Origin: Quercus robur
Taxonomy: Eukaryota; Streptophyta; Magnoliopsida; Fagales; Fagaceae
DNA: 64,000 bases
Reading direction: 5' to 3'
Assembly: GCF_932294415.1 (NCBI RefSeq)
Contig: NC_065538.1
Span: 22,661,759 to 22,725,758, forward strand
A model generated the notes under the pieces. It was given only the letters and a program-made list of their open reading frames with translations. It was not told the origin of the DNA and searched no databases. Shown here in pieces: positions 34,801 through 45,289 of the stretch. The position numbers were made by a program, and so were the translations under genes. Within the stretch, counting starts at the first letter, position 1, and every line of letters starts with the position of its first letter.

Positions 34801-35980
34801 TTCTTTTCACTTCAACAGTATCATGAACCCATTCCCCATGAGCATTTAAAATGCTGGTGATTCTATTCTTACTTCGTCTCACAATGGTAGACAGATGAAA
34901 GTAAGAAGTATTTCGTTCACCATTGATAATCCAATTAGTCCTGGCCTTCATGGCCCATAATTCTTCTTCAAGCTCAAGAATATGATTGTACTCATCAGAG
35001 AGTTGATTATGAAGATTGATAAGGAAGGTGCAAGGTCTATTGGCCATAGCTTTTTGGATTCCCACCAACCTTGCCATAAGTCTCTTTTTCTTAGCAAAAA
35101 CATTACCAAAGGTTTCTCTGTTCCAATCCTTGGCTTTAGAAACAAAAACAGAAATGGCATTAGCCAGATTAACCTGTTGTCCCGACCAAGCCTCTCTCAC
35201 AATGCCCGGAAAATCATTGTGACTAAGCCATATAGATTGGAATCTAAAGGGCCTGTTAAGATCCTCACTCATGGAAGGCTTCAACTTAAGTAGCAAGGGG
35301 CAATGGTCAGAGTTAACCCTGGCCAAGTGAGAGACACTTGCTTCATCAAAAAAAGCCTTCCAGGCTGGGTTGGCCCAACATCTGTCTAGCCTACATTGGA
35401 TTAAATCTTCCACCCCCCTCTTATTTGTCCAAGTGAATTTTGGGCCTGAGAACCCAAGGTCAAGCATATGGCAAGTGTCCATACAGACTTGGATGGCTCT
35501 AACCCGTCTCTGGCTAATGTGATTACCCCCAGATTTCTCTTCCTCAGAAATAACTTCATTAAAGTCACCCATAAGTGCCCAAGGAAGGTTATGCAAAGAA
35601 GCTAACATTTTTAGATTTTCCCATAGAATGCATCTCTCCTCAAACCTAGGACTAGCATAAATAGCACTAATAAGCCAGTTAAAGGTTTGACATCTTACCC
35701 GGACAATGGCATGGATTTCTTGTTCTGTGGTCGCCAGCGCCTCCACCTGCACCAAATCTGAACGCCACAAAAGCCATATTCCACCAGCAAAGCCAATAGT
35801 GTCAGAGACCACCGCACCATCAAAAGGAAGGGTTTCAATGATTTCAGTGGCTCTCGCACCACTCAGCCTAGTTTCCGTAATGACCATGATAATGGGATTA
35901 TGCCAATCAACTAAGTCCATTACCGTTTTCCTAAAGAGTGGTTTCATTGCGCCTCTGCAATTCCAGACCAAAATATTCAT
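31859..35980 (-). CDS. LINE ORF2: endonuclease, reverse transcriptase, RNase H (1373 aa)
   Basis: The likely start is the ATG at 35980, giving MNILVWNCRGA, the usual beginning of plant L1 endonucleases; the frame is open upstream to 36316, but that part overlaps the ORF1 tail. In order it carries an APE-type endonuclease (WNCRGA, ETRLSG, GDFNEV, SDHCPLLL), a reverse transcriptase (AFLAGRRGSDN, KIDLEKAYDRLEW, RQGDPISPYLF, FYADD with YADD at 33919-33908), a zf-RVT region (CPICNADIESIEHVFRGC) and a type I RNase H (NTDGSALGNPG, FTAELWALRDGL, ELDASSV, YREANQCADAL). These nick target DNA and copy the RNA by target-primed reverse transcription. All catalytic motifs checked are intact and no stop interrupts the frame, so it may be active or very recently so. 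The terminal RNase H distinguishes it from the LINE at 2-1643. Confidence 0.95.
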   Translation of the reverse strand: MNILVWNCRGAMKPLFRKTVMDLVDWHNPIIMVITETRLSGARATEIIETLPFDGAVVSDTIGFAGGIWLLWRSDLVQVEALATTEQEIHAIVRVRCQTFNWLISAIYASPRFEERCILWENLKMLASLHNLPWALMGDFNEVISEEEKSGGNHISQRRVRAIQVCMDTCHMLDLGFSGPKFTWTNKRGVEDLIQCRLDRCWANPAWKAFFDEASVSHLARVNSDHCPLLLKLKPSMSEDLNRPFRFQSIWLSHNDFPGIVREAWSGQQVNLANAISVFVSKAKDWNRETFGNVFAKKKRLMARLVGIQKAMANRPCTFLINLHNQLSDEYNHILELEEELWAMKARTNWIINGERNTSYFHLSTIVRRSKNRITSILNAHGEWVHDTVEVKRIFVEYFHKLYQSEQVYCPLNPDWDSNWCASLAEEDTHFLAQPPTDAEIWVALKSMKPFKAPGIDGLHAGFFQRFWLLVGDSVKREVKEIFATQRIPAYLNQTLVALIPKQIGPELVSHYRPISLCTTIYKIITKILVHRLKPLLPSLISPMQSAFLAGRRGSDNVIIAQELIHSLKSKKGRVGFMVVKIDLEKAYDRLEWSFIKMVLEHFSFPPNIVNLIMSCVTSTSTAILFNGNKLDSFQPSRGIRQGDPISPYLFLLCMEFLGAHISALCEEKRWDRIKASRNGPSFSHIFYADDLMLFAKANAKNCDAILEVLDNFCNVAGQRINVNKSRIFFSPNVSGRKKRSICRKLRMVATQNLGRYLGFPLLHQGRNGDAFNFVIERVQNKLAGWRSKLLSKARKLVLIKSAAAPIADYYMQCHSLPIKVCNAIDKLVRDFLWGSTDEKRKLHLVNWHTVTMPKDWGGLGLYQMRYRNQALLAKLCWRIANENESPWAQLLSKKYLTPNRLTEVGRNRPCSKIWAACKAGGPVYVRGLKWTIGNGMSVNFWQDFWLPMGTIRSQIHGPLARNEEVLTVHQCHNVSLGWLLHNLSFELPHDLIEEVKAVPFSNNPNTQDSLAWAFSKDGRFSLRSAYLLARDLNPLNPRTDFESWIWKLDAPPKIIFFLWLCLHNSLPTCTILGSRGFNLSPYCPICNADIESIEHVFRGCKIAVELWQKLDFPLCLVDSFNKPLGEWLFVNCKTEVSSKFLGIPWKIIFIMSIWQLWTHRNEVIFRTGKENPNLVKKCVQSNAEFFSIGMKTKFHPSKICISVAWQKPPLGWAKLNTDGSALGNPGRAGGGGVIRDHLGHWIEGYSRALGTTNSFTAELWALRDGLIIAKELGLCNLIVELDASSVVQLLSCDKPNLLMEPLLSDCRSLYRTIPNKRIQHVYREANQCADALARMGSSVVSSFVVFVEPPPVVVSLLALDEAGFCCNRLVCC

Positions 35981-36026
35981 TTTTGGATGACAATAGTTAG
36001 CAGCTTCAGAATGAGACTCAGAGGAG

Positions 36027-38065
36027 CTATCCGCTGTGTCCCTCAACCTCCATGCTTCCATCAGTTCCTTCTTCTCCGTCATGCAGCCTCGGAAAAGAGT
36101 GACTGAGTGCCAGATTATCCACATCTTCGCCTGTGTTGCTTTGATGAGAATGGTGACTCTCATCTCTGGCTCCGCAAACTGAAGAAGTTTTACTTGATGA
36201 AGGTTGCCCCGCATCATGCATTCCACAGGTATTTCCTGAAGAAATTTTCTCATCATAATCTCCAAGTGAATCCCCTCTTTCTCTGCTTCTGATAGCAATT
36301 TTTTCGAAGGGTGCACATTTGATTTTGTTGCAGATGGATCCGAGCTGATCTGAGGATGGATTTGGACTGCAGGCCGGTCTGAGAGGAACCTCCACTATGG
36401 ATTTGGTGTGAGGGCCCAAGCTTCGTCCTTCATGGGTAAGTACCCCAGTCTCTTGCTCGCCTCTGTAAGAGGGAACAGATTCTTCCATGCTATCATCAGC
36501 TCCAAGTCGAACCAGCCCCATATCTCCGTCGGGTCTTGCCTGATCCATTTGATCGTTTCCTCCCCCACCGGAATAATTTTTCCTTGATAGAAAATTGCCC
36601 AGTTGCTCGTGGTCGTCATTTTTGTGTGTATTCAAAGCAGGAGCTCTTATCTTGGGTTTAAAGGTTGCACTCTTAGACGTAGTACTTGCTGGGCTAGAAA
36701 AAATAAGAGGTATTGGGCTCGGCCCAGCTGCACCCTCATAAGGTTGGCTTTCTCCAAAGGAAAAAACAGGTTTGTGATTGCTTGTCCCCCCTTATTTAGT
36801 TGAGATTTAACCAAATGCCTTCCCTGCTTAGTTGCCTTTGTGCGTGAATTCACATAAAAGGAGTCAGACTTCACTCCATCCTTTCTAGGGACTGGTTTAG
36901 CAGTCTTATCAGCCGCTCTCTGTGACCCCGAAGAAGCCGGGGATGGGACTTTTCTTTTGCCATCTTTCTTGCTTAGCTCATCCACTCTAGGTGAGCTTTT
37001 ACCACCTTGCCCCTGCGAGGCATCAGACACTTGACTCATTGATTGAGTTTGGTAACTTGTCTTAGTTTTGCTCATCAGCTTCCGTCTTGTGACCACCATC
37101 CAGTCACCATATTCCTTTGAACTTTCATCCACCTTGCTGCTAGTCTTAAAATTTTCTTTCTGCGATAATGGGGGTTCCTCTTGGCTAGGAGTTGTCTCCT
37201 TATGTATTTCCTTAATGGTATATGGGCATTCCTCCTTTCTATGTCCAATTCTGCCACAAGAAAAACAGAGGGAGTTAATCCCTTCATATAGAATAGCTTG
37301 AGTCCGCTTACCAATGGTTAGAGATTTCGCCAATGGTTTTTCTAAATTGACTTGTACGCAAATGCGAGCAAAACGTCCCCGAACTCCACTCGCTGTATGA
37401 GCGTCAATGCGCAGCACAGGTCCAATCGCTTGCCCGATTCTCCGGAGAACAGCAGGATCATAATATTCAATAGGCAACTCAGGAAGACGCACCCAAACTG
37501 CTACAGATGAAAATGTAACTTCTGAGGCACGAAATTCTGGTTCCCATTGTCTAATAGTAAGAAATTGCTGTCCCACAAACCATGGCCCTCCTTTAAGTAC
37601 CCTATCTACATCATCTTCCAGCTCAAATTTGATTAAAAAATAATCTGAACCCAGGTCAATACAATCCATCTTACCATATGGATTCCAAAGGCTTCGGATT
37701 TTGGGGTATAAAAAATTATACCCTACCTTTCTTCCAAAAGCCTTAATGATCAAAGCCTTTCTCCAGACCGCCCTTATACGAGCTTTTTCTTCTCTAGACA
37801 AGGATACCACCAAATTTCCTTCAGTACCATCTCCAATCTCTGAATCTGATTGAACATCTTCCTCCATGACATTTGACAGCCCAAAAGCCTGCACAAAGGC
37901 CCCTGGGATCTCTCTGATGAGCTTATCTTTGTAGCTTGTATTACTCTTAAAAGGGTTCTCTTGATTTTTCTCTGTTTCTGCATGACTTTCTTTGAACTTT
38001 TTTGTACTGCGGATTAAAGCATCCTCTTCTTCCTCGGTGCGCTTCAGAGTTTCTCTCTCCTTCAT
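36027..38065 (-). pseudogene. LINE ORF1 (gag-like RNA-binding protein) with a probable single frameshift
   Basis: From the ATG at 38065 the frame encodes a DUF4283-type domain (KAFGRKVGYNFLYPKIRSLW, FELEDDVDRVLKGGPWFVG, WVRLPELPIEYYD) and a zinc knuckle CFSCGRIGHRKEEC (CX2CX4HX4C), then a Ser/Lys-rich region, stopping at 36647 after 472 codons. The last part of that frame is out of character. In the neighbouring frame, starting at the G6 tract (36786-36791 on the plus strand), a Ser/Pro then Asp/Gly-rich hydrophilic tail continues to a stop at 36027. The two halves total 2039 nt, one short of a whole number of codons, consistent with loss of one G. The joined protein would be about 679 aa and end 46 nt before the ORF2 ATG. 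A sequencing slip or recoding cannot be excluded. Confidence 0.8.
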
Positions 38066-38117
38066 ACTTTCAATATTATTCTATCAACTTGTGACTTTTA
38101 GCTACATGATGGTGGTT

Positions 38118-38856
38118 ACAATAATAAATAACCTATCACAATATTATTAATTAAATGCATGCTTTTCATGTTTTGTTTACACATTTTTTTATCTGTGATG
38201 AATGTGTTTGCTTATTGTTGATGGAATATTGTTCACACATTCTTTGCACTAATCAAGGCCTATCTCTGTCTCTCTCAAAGAGTCTTAGAGCAATATTTTA
38301 ATTTTTTTTGCCACTTTTACTTTCTCCACTTTTTTATTATGCACTTTTTCAAAAAGCTGAACCAAGCTCACCCTTAATTAATAACAGTGGAACTCTTTTT
38401 GTTGGTTTTGTGTCGTTCTTACAACTCAAAAGAGCTCCCTGTTTGGCCGTGTTAAGTAAACACCTTGATCATATATAGCACAATTAGAATGACCTGACCA
38501 ACAATATTCATTAATTTCTAATTTTCGAGAAACAAACTGCCAAAGTTTGTGAGTCCACTGTGCCATAATATGCCAATTTCTTAGCACTGCCCACAAAGTC
38601 TGAGATACCATGGACTTATAGCCCAGAAGATGTGCCATAATAGGCCAATTTCATAAGGCTGGTTATTGAGTTTGATCAGAAATTCTTTAGCCATTTTTAA
38701 GAGAGGATTCCAATGATTTTTTTATTCATTTATTTTTATCAATAGCTAGAATTAATCCTAAATGATATGGATTATTGTATGCCTAATATATAAAATTTTA
38801 AAATTTGAAATAAAAAAGGAAAAGAAACTTAAAACACTTCTTGAAGTGTGATAATA
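38118..38856. other. Gene-free AT-rich DNA
   Basis: I see no gene, terminal repeats or regulatory cluster here. The weak reading frame at 38638-38426 on the minus strand matches nothing I recognise. Confidence 0.6.
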
Positions 38857-38869
38857 TAAGATGAACTTT

Positions 38870-38903
<34 letters not shown>

Positions 38904-38922
38904 GTAAGATAAACTTTGGTTT
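38857..38922 (-). mobile_element. Tail-only micro-insertion
   Basis: An 18-bp direct repeat (38857-38874 and 38905-38922, one mismatch) flanks a T-run plus AAAGG, about 30 nt. Read on the minus strand the insert is CCTTT followed by As. Confidence 0.7.
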
Positions 38923-39043
38923 CTTCCTGTGCTCAATAAATCATATATCACGCCTAGAAAAATATTAAAGACATTTTATCAAATTATGAGTCTTTTATCA
39001 ACCCAGTGAACAGTGCTAGACTTCCATGATACTTGGTTTTTGG

Positions 39044-39380
39044 GGCCAAAATGGACATTTGTCCATTTCACTAAAACTTTCTAGCAAAATGTCCCTGTTC
39101 ATAAATTATCTAGCAAAATGCCCCTGTTTTAAACTCGAATTTCTAAAAATCGAGTTTCAATAAAAAAAAATCGATTTTTAGAAAATCGAGTTATGTGAAA
39201 TCAAACTAATAAAAAAAAAAAAAAAAAAAAACATGGAACTCGAGTTCTATGTAAAATTTCCCACATTACTCGATTTTCATCAAATCGAGTTTTAAAACAA
39301 GGGCATTTTCCTAGATAGTTTCAGAATATGAGCATTTTACTACATTTTTTGGGTGAAAGGGGCAAATGCCCATTTTGACC
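39044..39380. mobile_element. Mutator-type MITE (337 bp)
   Basis: Inverted ends GGCCAAAATGGACATT and the reverse GGTCAAAATGGGCATT extend about 60 bp. The flank is GTTTTTGG at 39036-39043 and 39383-39390, extended by further matching bases, so a duplication of about 9-10 bp with one mismatch. The interior has ATCGAGTTT-type inverted motifs and a poly(A) run. Confidence 0.75.
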
Positions 39381-39390
39381 TAGTTTTTGG

Positions 39391-39922
39391 TTATTGTACT
39401 ATTTTTCTTTGTGTTCCTTAAATAAAATGAAGTAGGAAAAATGATAGGGAAAGACCAATGTAGGCGTGGTCTTTCTTCTCCTTGGGCAATGCGTTTTAAC
39501 TTTTAACAACCCACTTGGTCTTTGACTAAAAATAATAGTAGGTTATTTTAAATCAGTTGGTCTATTCTTTCTAAAGAATGCAAACTGTTCTTACCATTGG
39601 TTTAGCTATGAGTAAACACAAAATCTCAATTTTTGAAAATCAAATAGTGAAAAGTATTTCACAAGTATAAATTTGTATTTATTGATGAATGAGTATATTT
39701 CCCTATTTTTATCTTTTACAAAAAAACAATGATCATCTGATTCTATTTTCTAAGAAATTTCCTCAATCAATCCATGATTTGTGTAGACAAAGTCTTGATT
39801 CGACCAAGAAATCTTCTTTCTTTTGGTTGGAAGATAGATTGAACGGTCTTTAAAATAATTATGTAACTTTGAGCTTGTTATATTGTACGTTGTCTTTCAA
39901 GTTCTTTTAGATTTATGTCTTG
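39391..39922. other. Gene-free AT-rich DNA
   Basis: I see no gene or recognisable element in this stretch. Confidence 0.55.
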
Positions 39923-40760
39923 AGGGAAATGTTTAAACTTTGAATATTTGACTAATTCTTAGATATACGTAGTTTTCTTAATCCATAGGTACCAAATTTT
40001 TTTTCGAATAAATTTAATTACAGTGGTGTAATATATATATATATATATATATATTGTTAAAGTTGTTGAGTGATTGAGGGATTAAAAGAGAGAAAATAAG
40101 AAGCGGAAACAAGAAAGTTAACTTTGATTCAACCAGGGGCGGAGCTATGATTTTTTGTTTGGGGGGCTAAATTTTGATATTAATATATTAGTCTCAAGTC
40201 AAGATAAACCATCACACATATACATAAACACATATATACAAATATAAATATTAATATTTTGATACTTGAGTAGGTCATAATTCATAAATATATTGTATAT
40301 AAAATTAACAACTTTCACATATGTATATTTGCAAGATAATTTTTTAGGAAAAATTATCATCTTTTAAACTCCAGTACTATACAAAAGCAGTCTAGTTTTA
40401 TATTAAACATGTACAAAAAACGAATTAGAGAAAATAAAAACTATCTTGTCTCTATATTACCAGACCAATTGACAAATTCTATTGGTTTTTAAGAGCATCA
40501 TTTGACAAACTCAAACATTTGGGGGAGCCAACTTCTATTTTGTAGCTAAATATTTAAAGTTTTTAATACTTATACATAATATAAAATAATTTTTTTAAAA
40601 TTTTGGGGGGCCATGGCCCTCCCAAGCCTTGCTATAGCTCTGGCCCTGGATTCAACCTCACGACTTACATCCACAACGAAAAACTCTTGACTACTATATT
40701 TTACTATTGAACTTATGTTTACAATAAGCTTAACATAAGGTTTATATATTAGAAAACCCT
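39923..40760. repeat. Interspersed repeat, paralogous to 27410-27770, split by a hAT element
   Basis: Shared blocks with 27.4-27.8 kb include GAGGGAAATGTTTAAA, GTTTTCTTAATCCATAGG, a (TA)n tract, a GATTAAAAGAGAGAAAA-like region, TTCAACCTCA and ACTATTGAACTT. The block continues on both sides of the hAT at 40134-40648. It may be a diverged LTR (it has TATATAAA-like sequence late in the unit), but I found no LTR ends. Confidence 0.7.
40134..40648. mobile_element. Non-autonomous hAT element (515 bp)
   Basis: Inverted ends CAGGGGCGGAGCTAT and the reverse CAGGGCCAGAGCTAT, with a perfect 8-bp duplication GATTCAAC at 40126-40133 and 40649-40656. The related copy near 27632 reads GGTTCAACCTCA without an insert and serves as an empty site. 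AT-rich and non-coding. Confidence 0.92.
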
Positions 40761-42150
40761 AGAATTTTAGTTCACTGCACAGTAAGGGTTGAGAATTAGC
40801 AAAAACCTTACTCATTATTTAAGATTTTTTTTTTTTCTTTTTCGAAATAAAGAAAGAAACTTTTCCTTTAACTTTCATTTTTCTTTTTTATCGTTAAGGG
40901 TGAGCTTTACTTGATCTGAATTTCTTTGTTTTCCTTTGTTTTGAATTTTGTTAGTTGTGCCTAATCTTTGAAACTTTTTATCAACAAAATGGTTTACTGC
41001 TTTCTTTTTTCTATTTAACCTCATTTTTCTTTATCATAAATTTCTCCAGATGATCTATAATTTTTTTTTTCTTTTTACATTTGGGATTATGCTATTGCTA
41101 CCTCTGTTTAATTATGGGTAATTATTTAAAAGAAAATTGGGGTTCTTGAAGAAGTTAAAAAAAATGTTACTAGTTTTTTAGTTGGGGAGGGGAAAATACA
41201 TATTTGAGGTGAGTCGAGGGCCGGGGAAAAGCCTCCATCGAACTGGGGGAAGGGTGGCGGTGGATGACCCGCCTCACGGCCATCCTCATCAATTACCATA
41301 AATAGGCATGCATATATCATTATGCTTGTAATATACTTATATTATGTCCTAAATGTTGTGCACTTAGCTAATTTGATTTGTTTAAATCAAATTTATTCCT
41401 AAACGAGTTTAGTTCCCTCGCCTTTTTCTTCATCTCCCTCCGTTCCAAATAGACCTTGAAGCTAATTTAATTTGTTTAAATAAAGTTGTGTGATAAAAGT
41501 TACTGAGCATTTTATTTTATTCTATCTTAGAATCCTTCATTTTATTTTCTAAAGAAGTTTTGGAGGTCTCATGTTAGGCCTATAATTTTGTGATGCATAT
41601 TGGTTTGTTATGAGGCATGGTGTGTGTTTTCATTGACTTGATTAAAATTGTCAAAACCATTTATATATATAAATGGAACCAACTTGGGTCCAATGCTCTT
41701 GTACACTATATCTGTTAGAATTTGGACACGTGTCAAATAATACCCGCATGTTTACATCTCAACGAGTCCAATACATAGATGCAATTGTGCATTGGACCCA
41801 ACCCTTACCCTAATTCATCAACCTAACATGGTTGGAGCTATATATAGAGGACTTTGATATAGCCTATGCTATATCATAATTTTGGTTTTCTTTGAAACTC
41901 TGATCACCAGCGTTTCTGTGAAAGATAAAAAGAGAAGATGAATAAAAAGGTCCAGAAAGTCATAAGCACACTATTATCACTGCAACAACGTTCTATGCAC
42001 AATAATTTATGGAACATTTTTCACAACTCGTTGAATTAGCAAACAATTTTCACAAACATTTTTACAAATCACTTTTTTCCTTACAATAAACATTCACTGC
42101 ATCAGAAATTTGTAAATAAAAAATAGTGTGTTGATTTATCATTTTCCCAC
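40761..42150. other. Gene-free AT-rich DNA
   Basis: No supported gene. A TATATATAG near 41843-41851 precedes an ATG at 41938 opening a 34-codon frame (MNKKVQKVISTLLSLQQ), which I do not recognise and regard as chance. Confidence 0.55.
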
Positions 42151-42153
42151 TAA

Positions 42154-42353
42154 GGGTCTATTTGGGATTTACTTATTTTGCTGAAACTAAATTTTTTTTG
42201 CTGAAAATACTGTAGATAAAAGTAAAAGTTAACTGAAATAGTAGGTGAGATTTATAAATATTACCAAAAAGTGCAGTGAAACCCATAAATAGTAACAAAA
42301 ATAAGTTAAATAGTAAAAAAAATTGATTTTTTAAGCTGGATCCAAATGCACAC
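42154..42353. mobile_element. Small MITE upstream of the PPR gene (200 bp)
   Basis: The left end GGGTCTATTTGGGAT and the reverse of the right end GTGTGCATTTGGATC are imperfect inverted repeats, with TAA on both sides (42151-42153, 42354-42356). The internal GCTGAAAATACTGTAGATAA and AAATAGTAACAAAAATAAG motifs are of a repeat type common in rosid genomes. Confidence 0.65.
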
Positions 42354-42479
42354 TAAATGATATGCTAATAAAAACCAAGAGGACAACATTGAAAATACAT
42401 TCACCAAGTGTATACAGTACACACACACAGAGCAGCGATTCTTGGTGGGCCTTGAAATGGATATACGGGCTGAGTCACT

Positions 42480-43229
42480 TTGAAGTCCAGAACGTGACCA
42501 ACCCAGCCCAAGTTACAAAACCCCTTTTCCTCTACCTCTTGCGTCTGAGATTTTGTGAGAAACTAGCCTGTAAGTTTAACACTTCTTCTCAGTTAGTAAT
42601 AGTTATAGTATTCCTCAAAAATCAGGTCTCTCTCTCTCTCTCTCTCTCTATATGTGCGTGTGTGTGTACAAACGAACACATACATTAGCGTTGAGTGAAA
42701 TTGCTTTCTTATAGCGTCTACCAACTGTTTGTGGAAATGCCTAAGTGAAGTATTTGATGATTTTTTTGGTTCTTTTTAAGGTTGTTCGAAACTATATCCA
42801 TTCATGAAGTATTTATAAAGCTCTATTTTTCTCTCTGTTTTTTTTTTTTTTTTTTTTAAATTTTTAGTTATTGTGCATCCAAGTTTGGAATTTCAAGTTC
42901 ATTCCAAACTGAAGACATGTAACTTTGAATCATTCCTACTCTTTAAGAGTCTGAATTTCAAATTCATTTCCTATCCGCAGCGAAACACTGTGGTGTTCGG
43001 GTTTTATTTCGTAGTTGTTGTAGTATTTGGTGGGAAAAGAAAATCAACTTGGATATATGTTAGTATATATTGTTGTTAGATATTGAAATGATATATTTTA
43101 TTTTTTTACTTTTTGTGTATCAGAATGGTTACTATGAAGCAAACCCAATTCTCCATTCAATAGGATGAGCACTAGAAGTAGCTTTTTTACTGTGTGGAGT
43201 GTATTGTGAATTTCTAAACTCTTTGGCAA
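42480..43229 (+). other. PPR gene leader: probable 5' UTR exons and leader intron
   Basis: A donor CCT|GTAAGT at 42569/42570 and a pyrimidine-preceded acceptor TGTATCAG (ending 43123) define a probable leader intron of 554 bp, containing a (TC)n(GT)n tract at about 42628-42668 and a T-run at 42840-42857. The leader before the ATG has an in-frame TAA at 43215-43217. Confidence 0.5.
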
Positions 43230-45289
43230 ATGGCAAGGATGATTGTTGGATCAATTGCTTCAAAGCGATCAATATCTACTTTGTCTCATCTCTGTGAAAG
43301 AATTAAACAAACGGGTAAGGGGTTTATTATCTTAATGCATTGATGCTAAGCAAAGCATGGAAAGAAAGAAATGGATGTTACTGACTTTTGACTTTTGAGT
43401 GTGCTGAAATTTTTGTTTTGATTGTGTTCTTTTGGTTTGAGCTAGCAGAGAATGAGATTGTTCAAATGTTTCAATTATCTACTCCGAAAGATGAAATGCA
43501 CAACTTGCCCATGAGGGGAAAGCTACCAAGGAAGGACCCCGCAGTTCGGACATTGGATGAGAGATTTATAAGGATTTTGAAAATATTCAAGTGGGGACCT
43601 GATGCAGAAAAGGCATTGGAAGTACTAAAGTTGAGAGTGGATCATCGCTTGGTACGTGAGGTTCTAAAGATAGATGTTGAGGTCAATGTTAAGATTCAGT
43701 TTTTCAAGTGGGCTGGGAAGAGGAGGAACTTTGAACATGACTCGACCACATATATGGCTTTAATCCATTGCTTGGACGAAGCTGGGATAATTGGTGAAAT
43801 GTGGAAGACAGTTCAGGAGATGGTTAGGAGTACATGTATTCTTGGTCCAGCTGAATTATCTGAGATTGTGAAAGTCTTGGGTAAGGCTAAGATGGTTAAC
43901 AAGGCGCTTTCTGTCTTCTACCAGATAAAAGGTCGCAAGTGCAAACCCACGGCAAACACTTACAATACCATGATCTTGATGCTGATGCAAGAAGGTCATC
44001 ATGAAAAGGTCCATGAGCTCTACAATGAGATGTGCAATGAGGGAAACTGTTTCCCAGATACAGTGACGTATAGTGCACTTATATCAACATTTGGGAAACT
44101 AGGTCGTGCGGATTCTGCCATTAGGTTGTTTGATGAGATGAAGGAGAATGGCCTACAGCCCACTGCAAAGATTTATACAACATTGTTGGGAATTTATTTC
44201 AAGCTAGGTAGCATAGAGAAAGCTTTGGGTCTAGTCCAGGAGATGAAAGAAAAAGGGTGTGCTCTAACTGTGTTCACTTACACAGAATTGATAAAGGGGC
44301 TTGGGAAAGCTCGGAGGATTGAAGAGGCTTACAGTATATATTTGAATATGCTCAAAGACGGTTGTAAGCCAGATGTTGTGCTCATAAACAATATGATAAA
44401 CATTTTGGGAAGAGCAGGTCATTTGCAAGATGCTCTTAAGATTTTTGATGAAATGGAGTCTTTTCAGTGCAAACCAAATGTTGTGACATATAACACTGTA
44501 ATAAAAGCTTTATTTGAATCCAAAGCTCCAGCTTCTGAGGCTTCTTTATGGTTTGAGAAAATGAAGGCAAATGGCATTGCTCCCAGCTCGTTTACATATT
44601 CAATTCTTATTGATGGTTTTTGCAAAACTAATAGAGTTGAGAAAGCTTTATTGCTTCTTGAAGAGATGGATGAAAAGGGTTTTCCTCCTAGTCCAGCTGC
44701 CTATTGCAGCCTGATAGATAGTCTTGGAAAAGCAAGACGGTATGAAGCTGCAAATGAGTTATTTCAAGAATTGAAAGAGAACTGTGGGCGTTCAAGTGCT
44801 CGGGTGTATGCTGTAATGATCAAGCACTTTGGAAAATGCGGGCGTCTAAGTGAAGCTGTAGATCTTTTTAATGAGATGAAGATACTTGGATGCATTCCTG
44901 ATGTTTATGCTTATAATGCACTCATGTCAGGGATGGTAAGGGCTGGCATGATAGATGAAGCTCATTCCTTGCTTAGAACCATGGAAGAAAATGGTTGCAA
45001 TCCAGACTTAAACTCACATAATATCATTCTAAATGGTTTGTCTAGAACTGGTGGCCCAAAGCGGGCTATGGAGATGTTTACAAAGATGATGCATTCAAAG
45101 AATAAGCCAGATGCAGTTTCTTATAACACTCTTCTTGGCTGTCTTAGCCGATCTGGTATGTTTGAGGAAGCTGCTAAGCTGATGAAAGAAATGAATTCAA
45201 AAGGTTTTAAATATGATCTCATCACTTACTCATCAATACTTGAGGCGATTGGTAAGGTGAATGATGTTTGTGATCCCATCACTTCGTGA
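43230..45289 (+). CDS. P-class pentatricopeptide repeat protein (At3g16010-like), 641 aa
   Basis: Exon 1 is 43230-43314 (MARMIVGSIASKRSISTLSH, basic and Ser-rich, a plausible mitochondrial presequence) and exon 2 is 43449-45289, stop TGA. The splice GG|GTAAGG...GCTAGCAG joins KQT to ENEIVQMF in frame, and ENEIVQMF is conserved in the family. From about residue 126 there are some 14-15 PPR motifs of about 35 aa in tandem (examples TVTYSALISTFGKLGR, VVTYNTVIKALFESKA, VYAYNALMSGMVRAGM). There is no E, DYW or SMR domain, so it is a pure P-class protein. Such proteins bind organellar RNA, each repeat contacting about one base, and act in processing, stability or splicing; the target here is unknown. 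The N-terminal region (DERFIRILKIFKWGPDAEKAL, KIQFFKWAGKRRNF) is intact. The resemblance to Arabidopsis At3g16010 is from memory of the family. Confidence 0.92.

Larger units (their letters stand above)
31783..38117 (-). mobile_element. Near-intact L1-type LINE (31800-38100) with 17-bp target duplication
   Basis: Perfect 17-bp direct repeats (31783-31799 and 38101-38117, beginning GCTACATGATGG) bound the element. On the minus strand it has a leader of about 35 nt, ORF1, ORF2, a very short 3' UTR ending TTACC and a long A-tail (T-run 31798-31835). Identical duplications and an uninterrupted ORF2 mean a recent insertion. The target was the outer edge of a CACTA terminus. Confidence 0.95.

Noticed and set aside
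36027..36635. Independent third ORF of the LINE (202 aa)
   Set aside because: It is better explained as the C-terminal tail of ORF1 after a one-base frameshift at the G6 tract.
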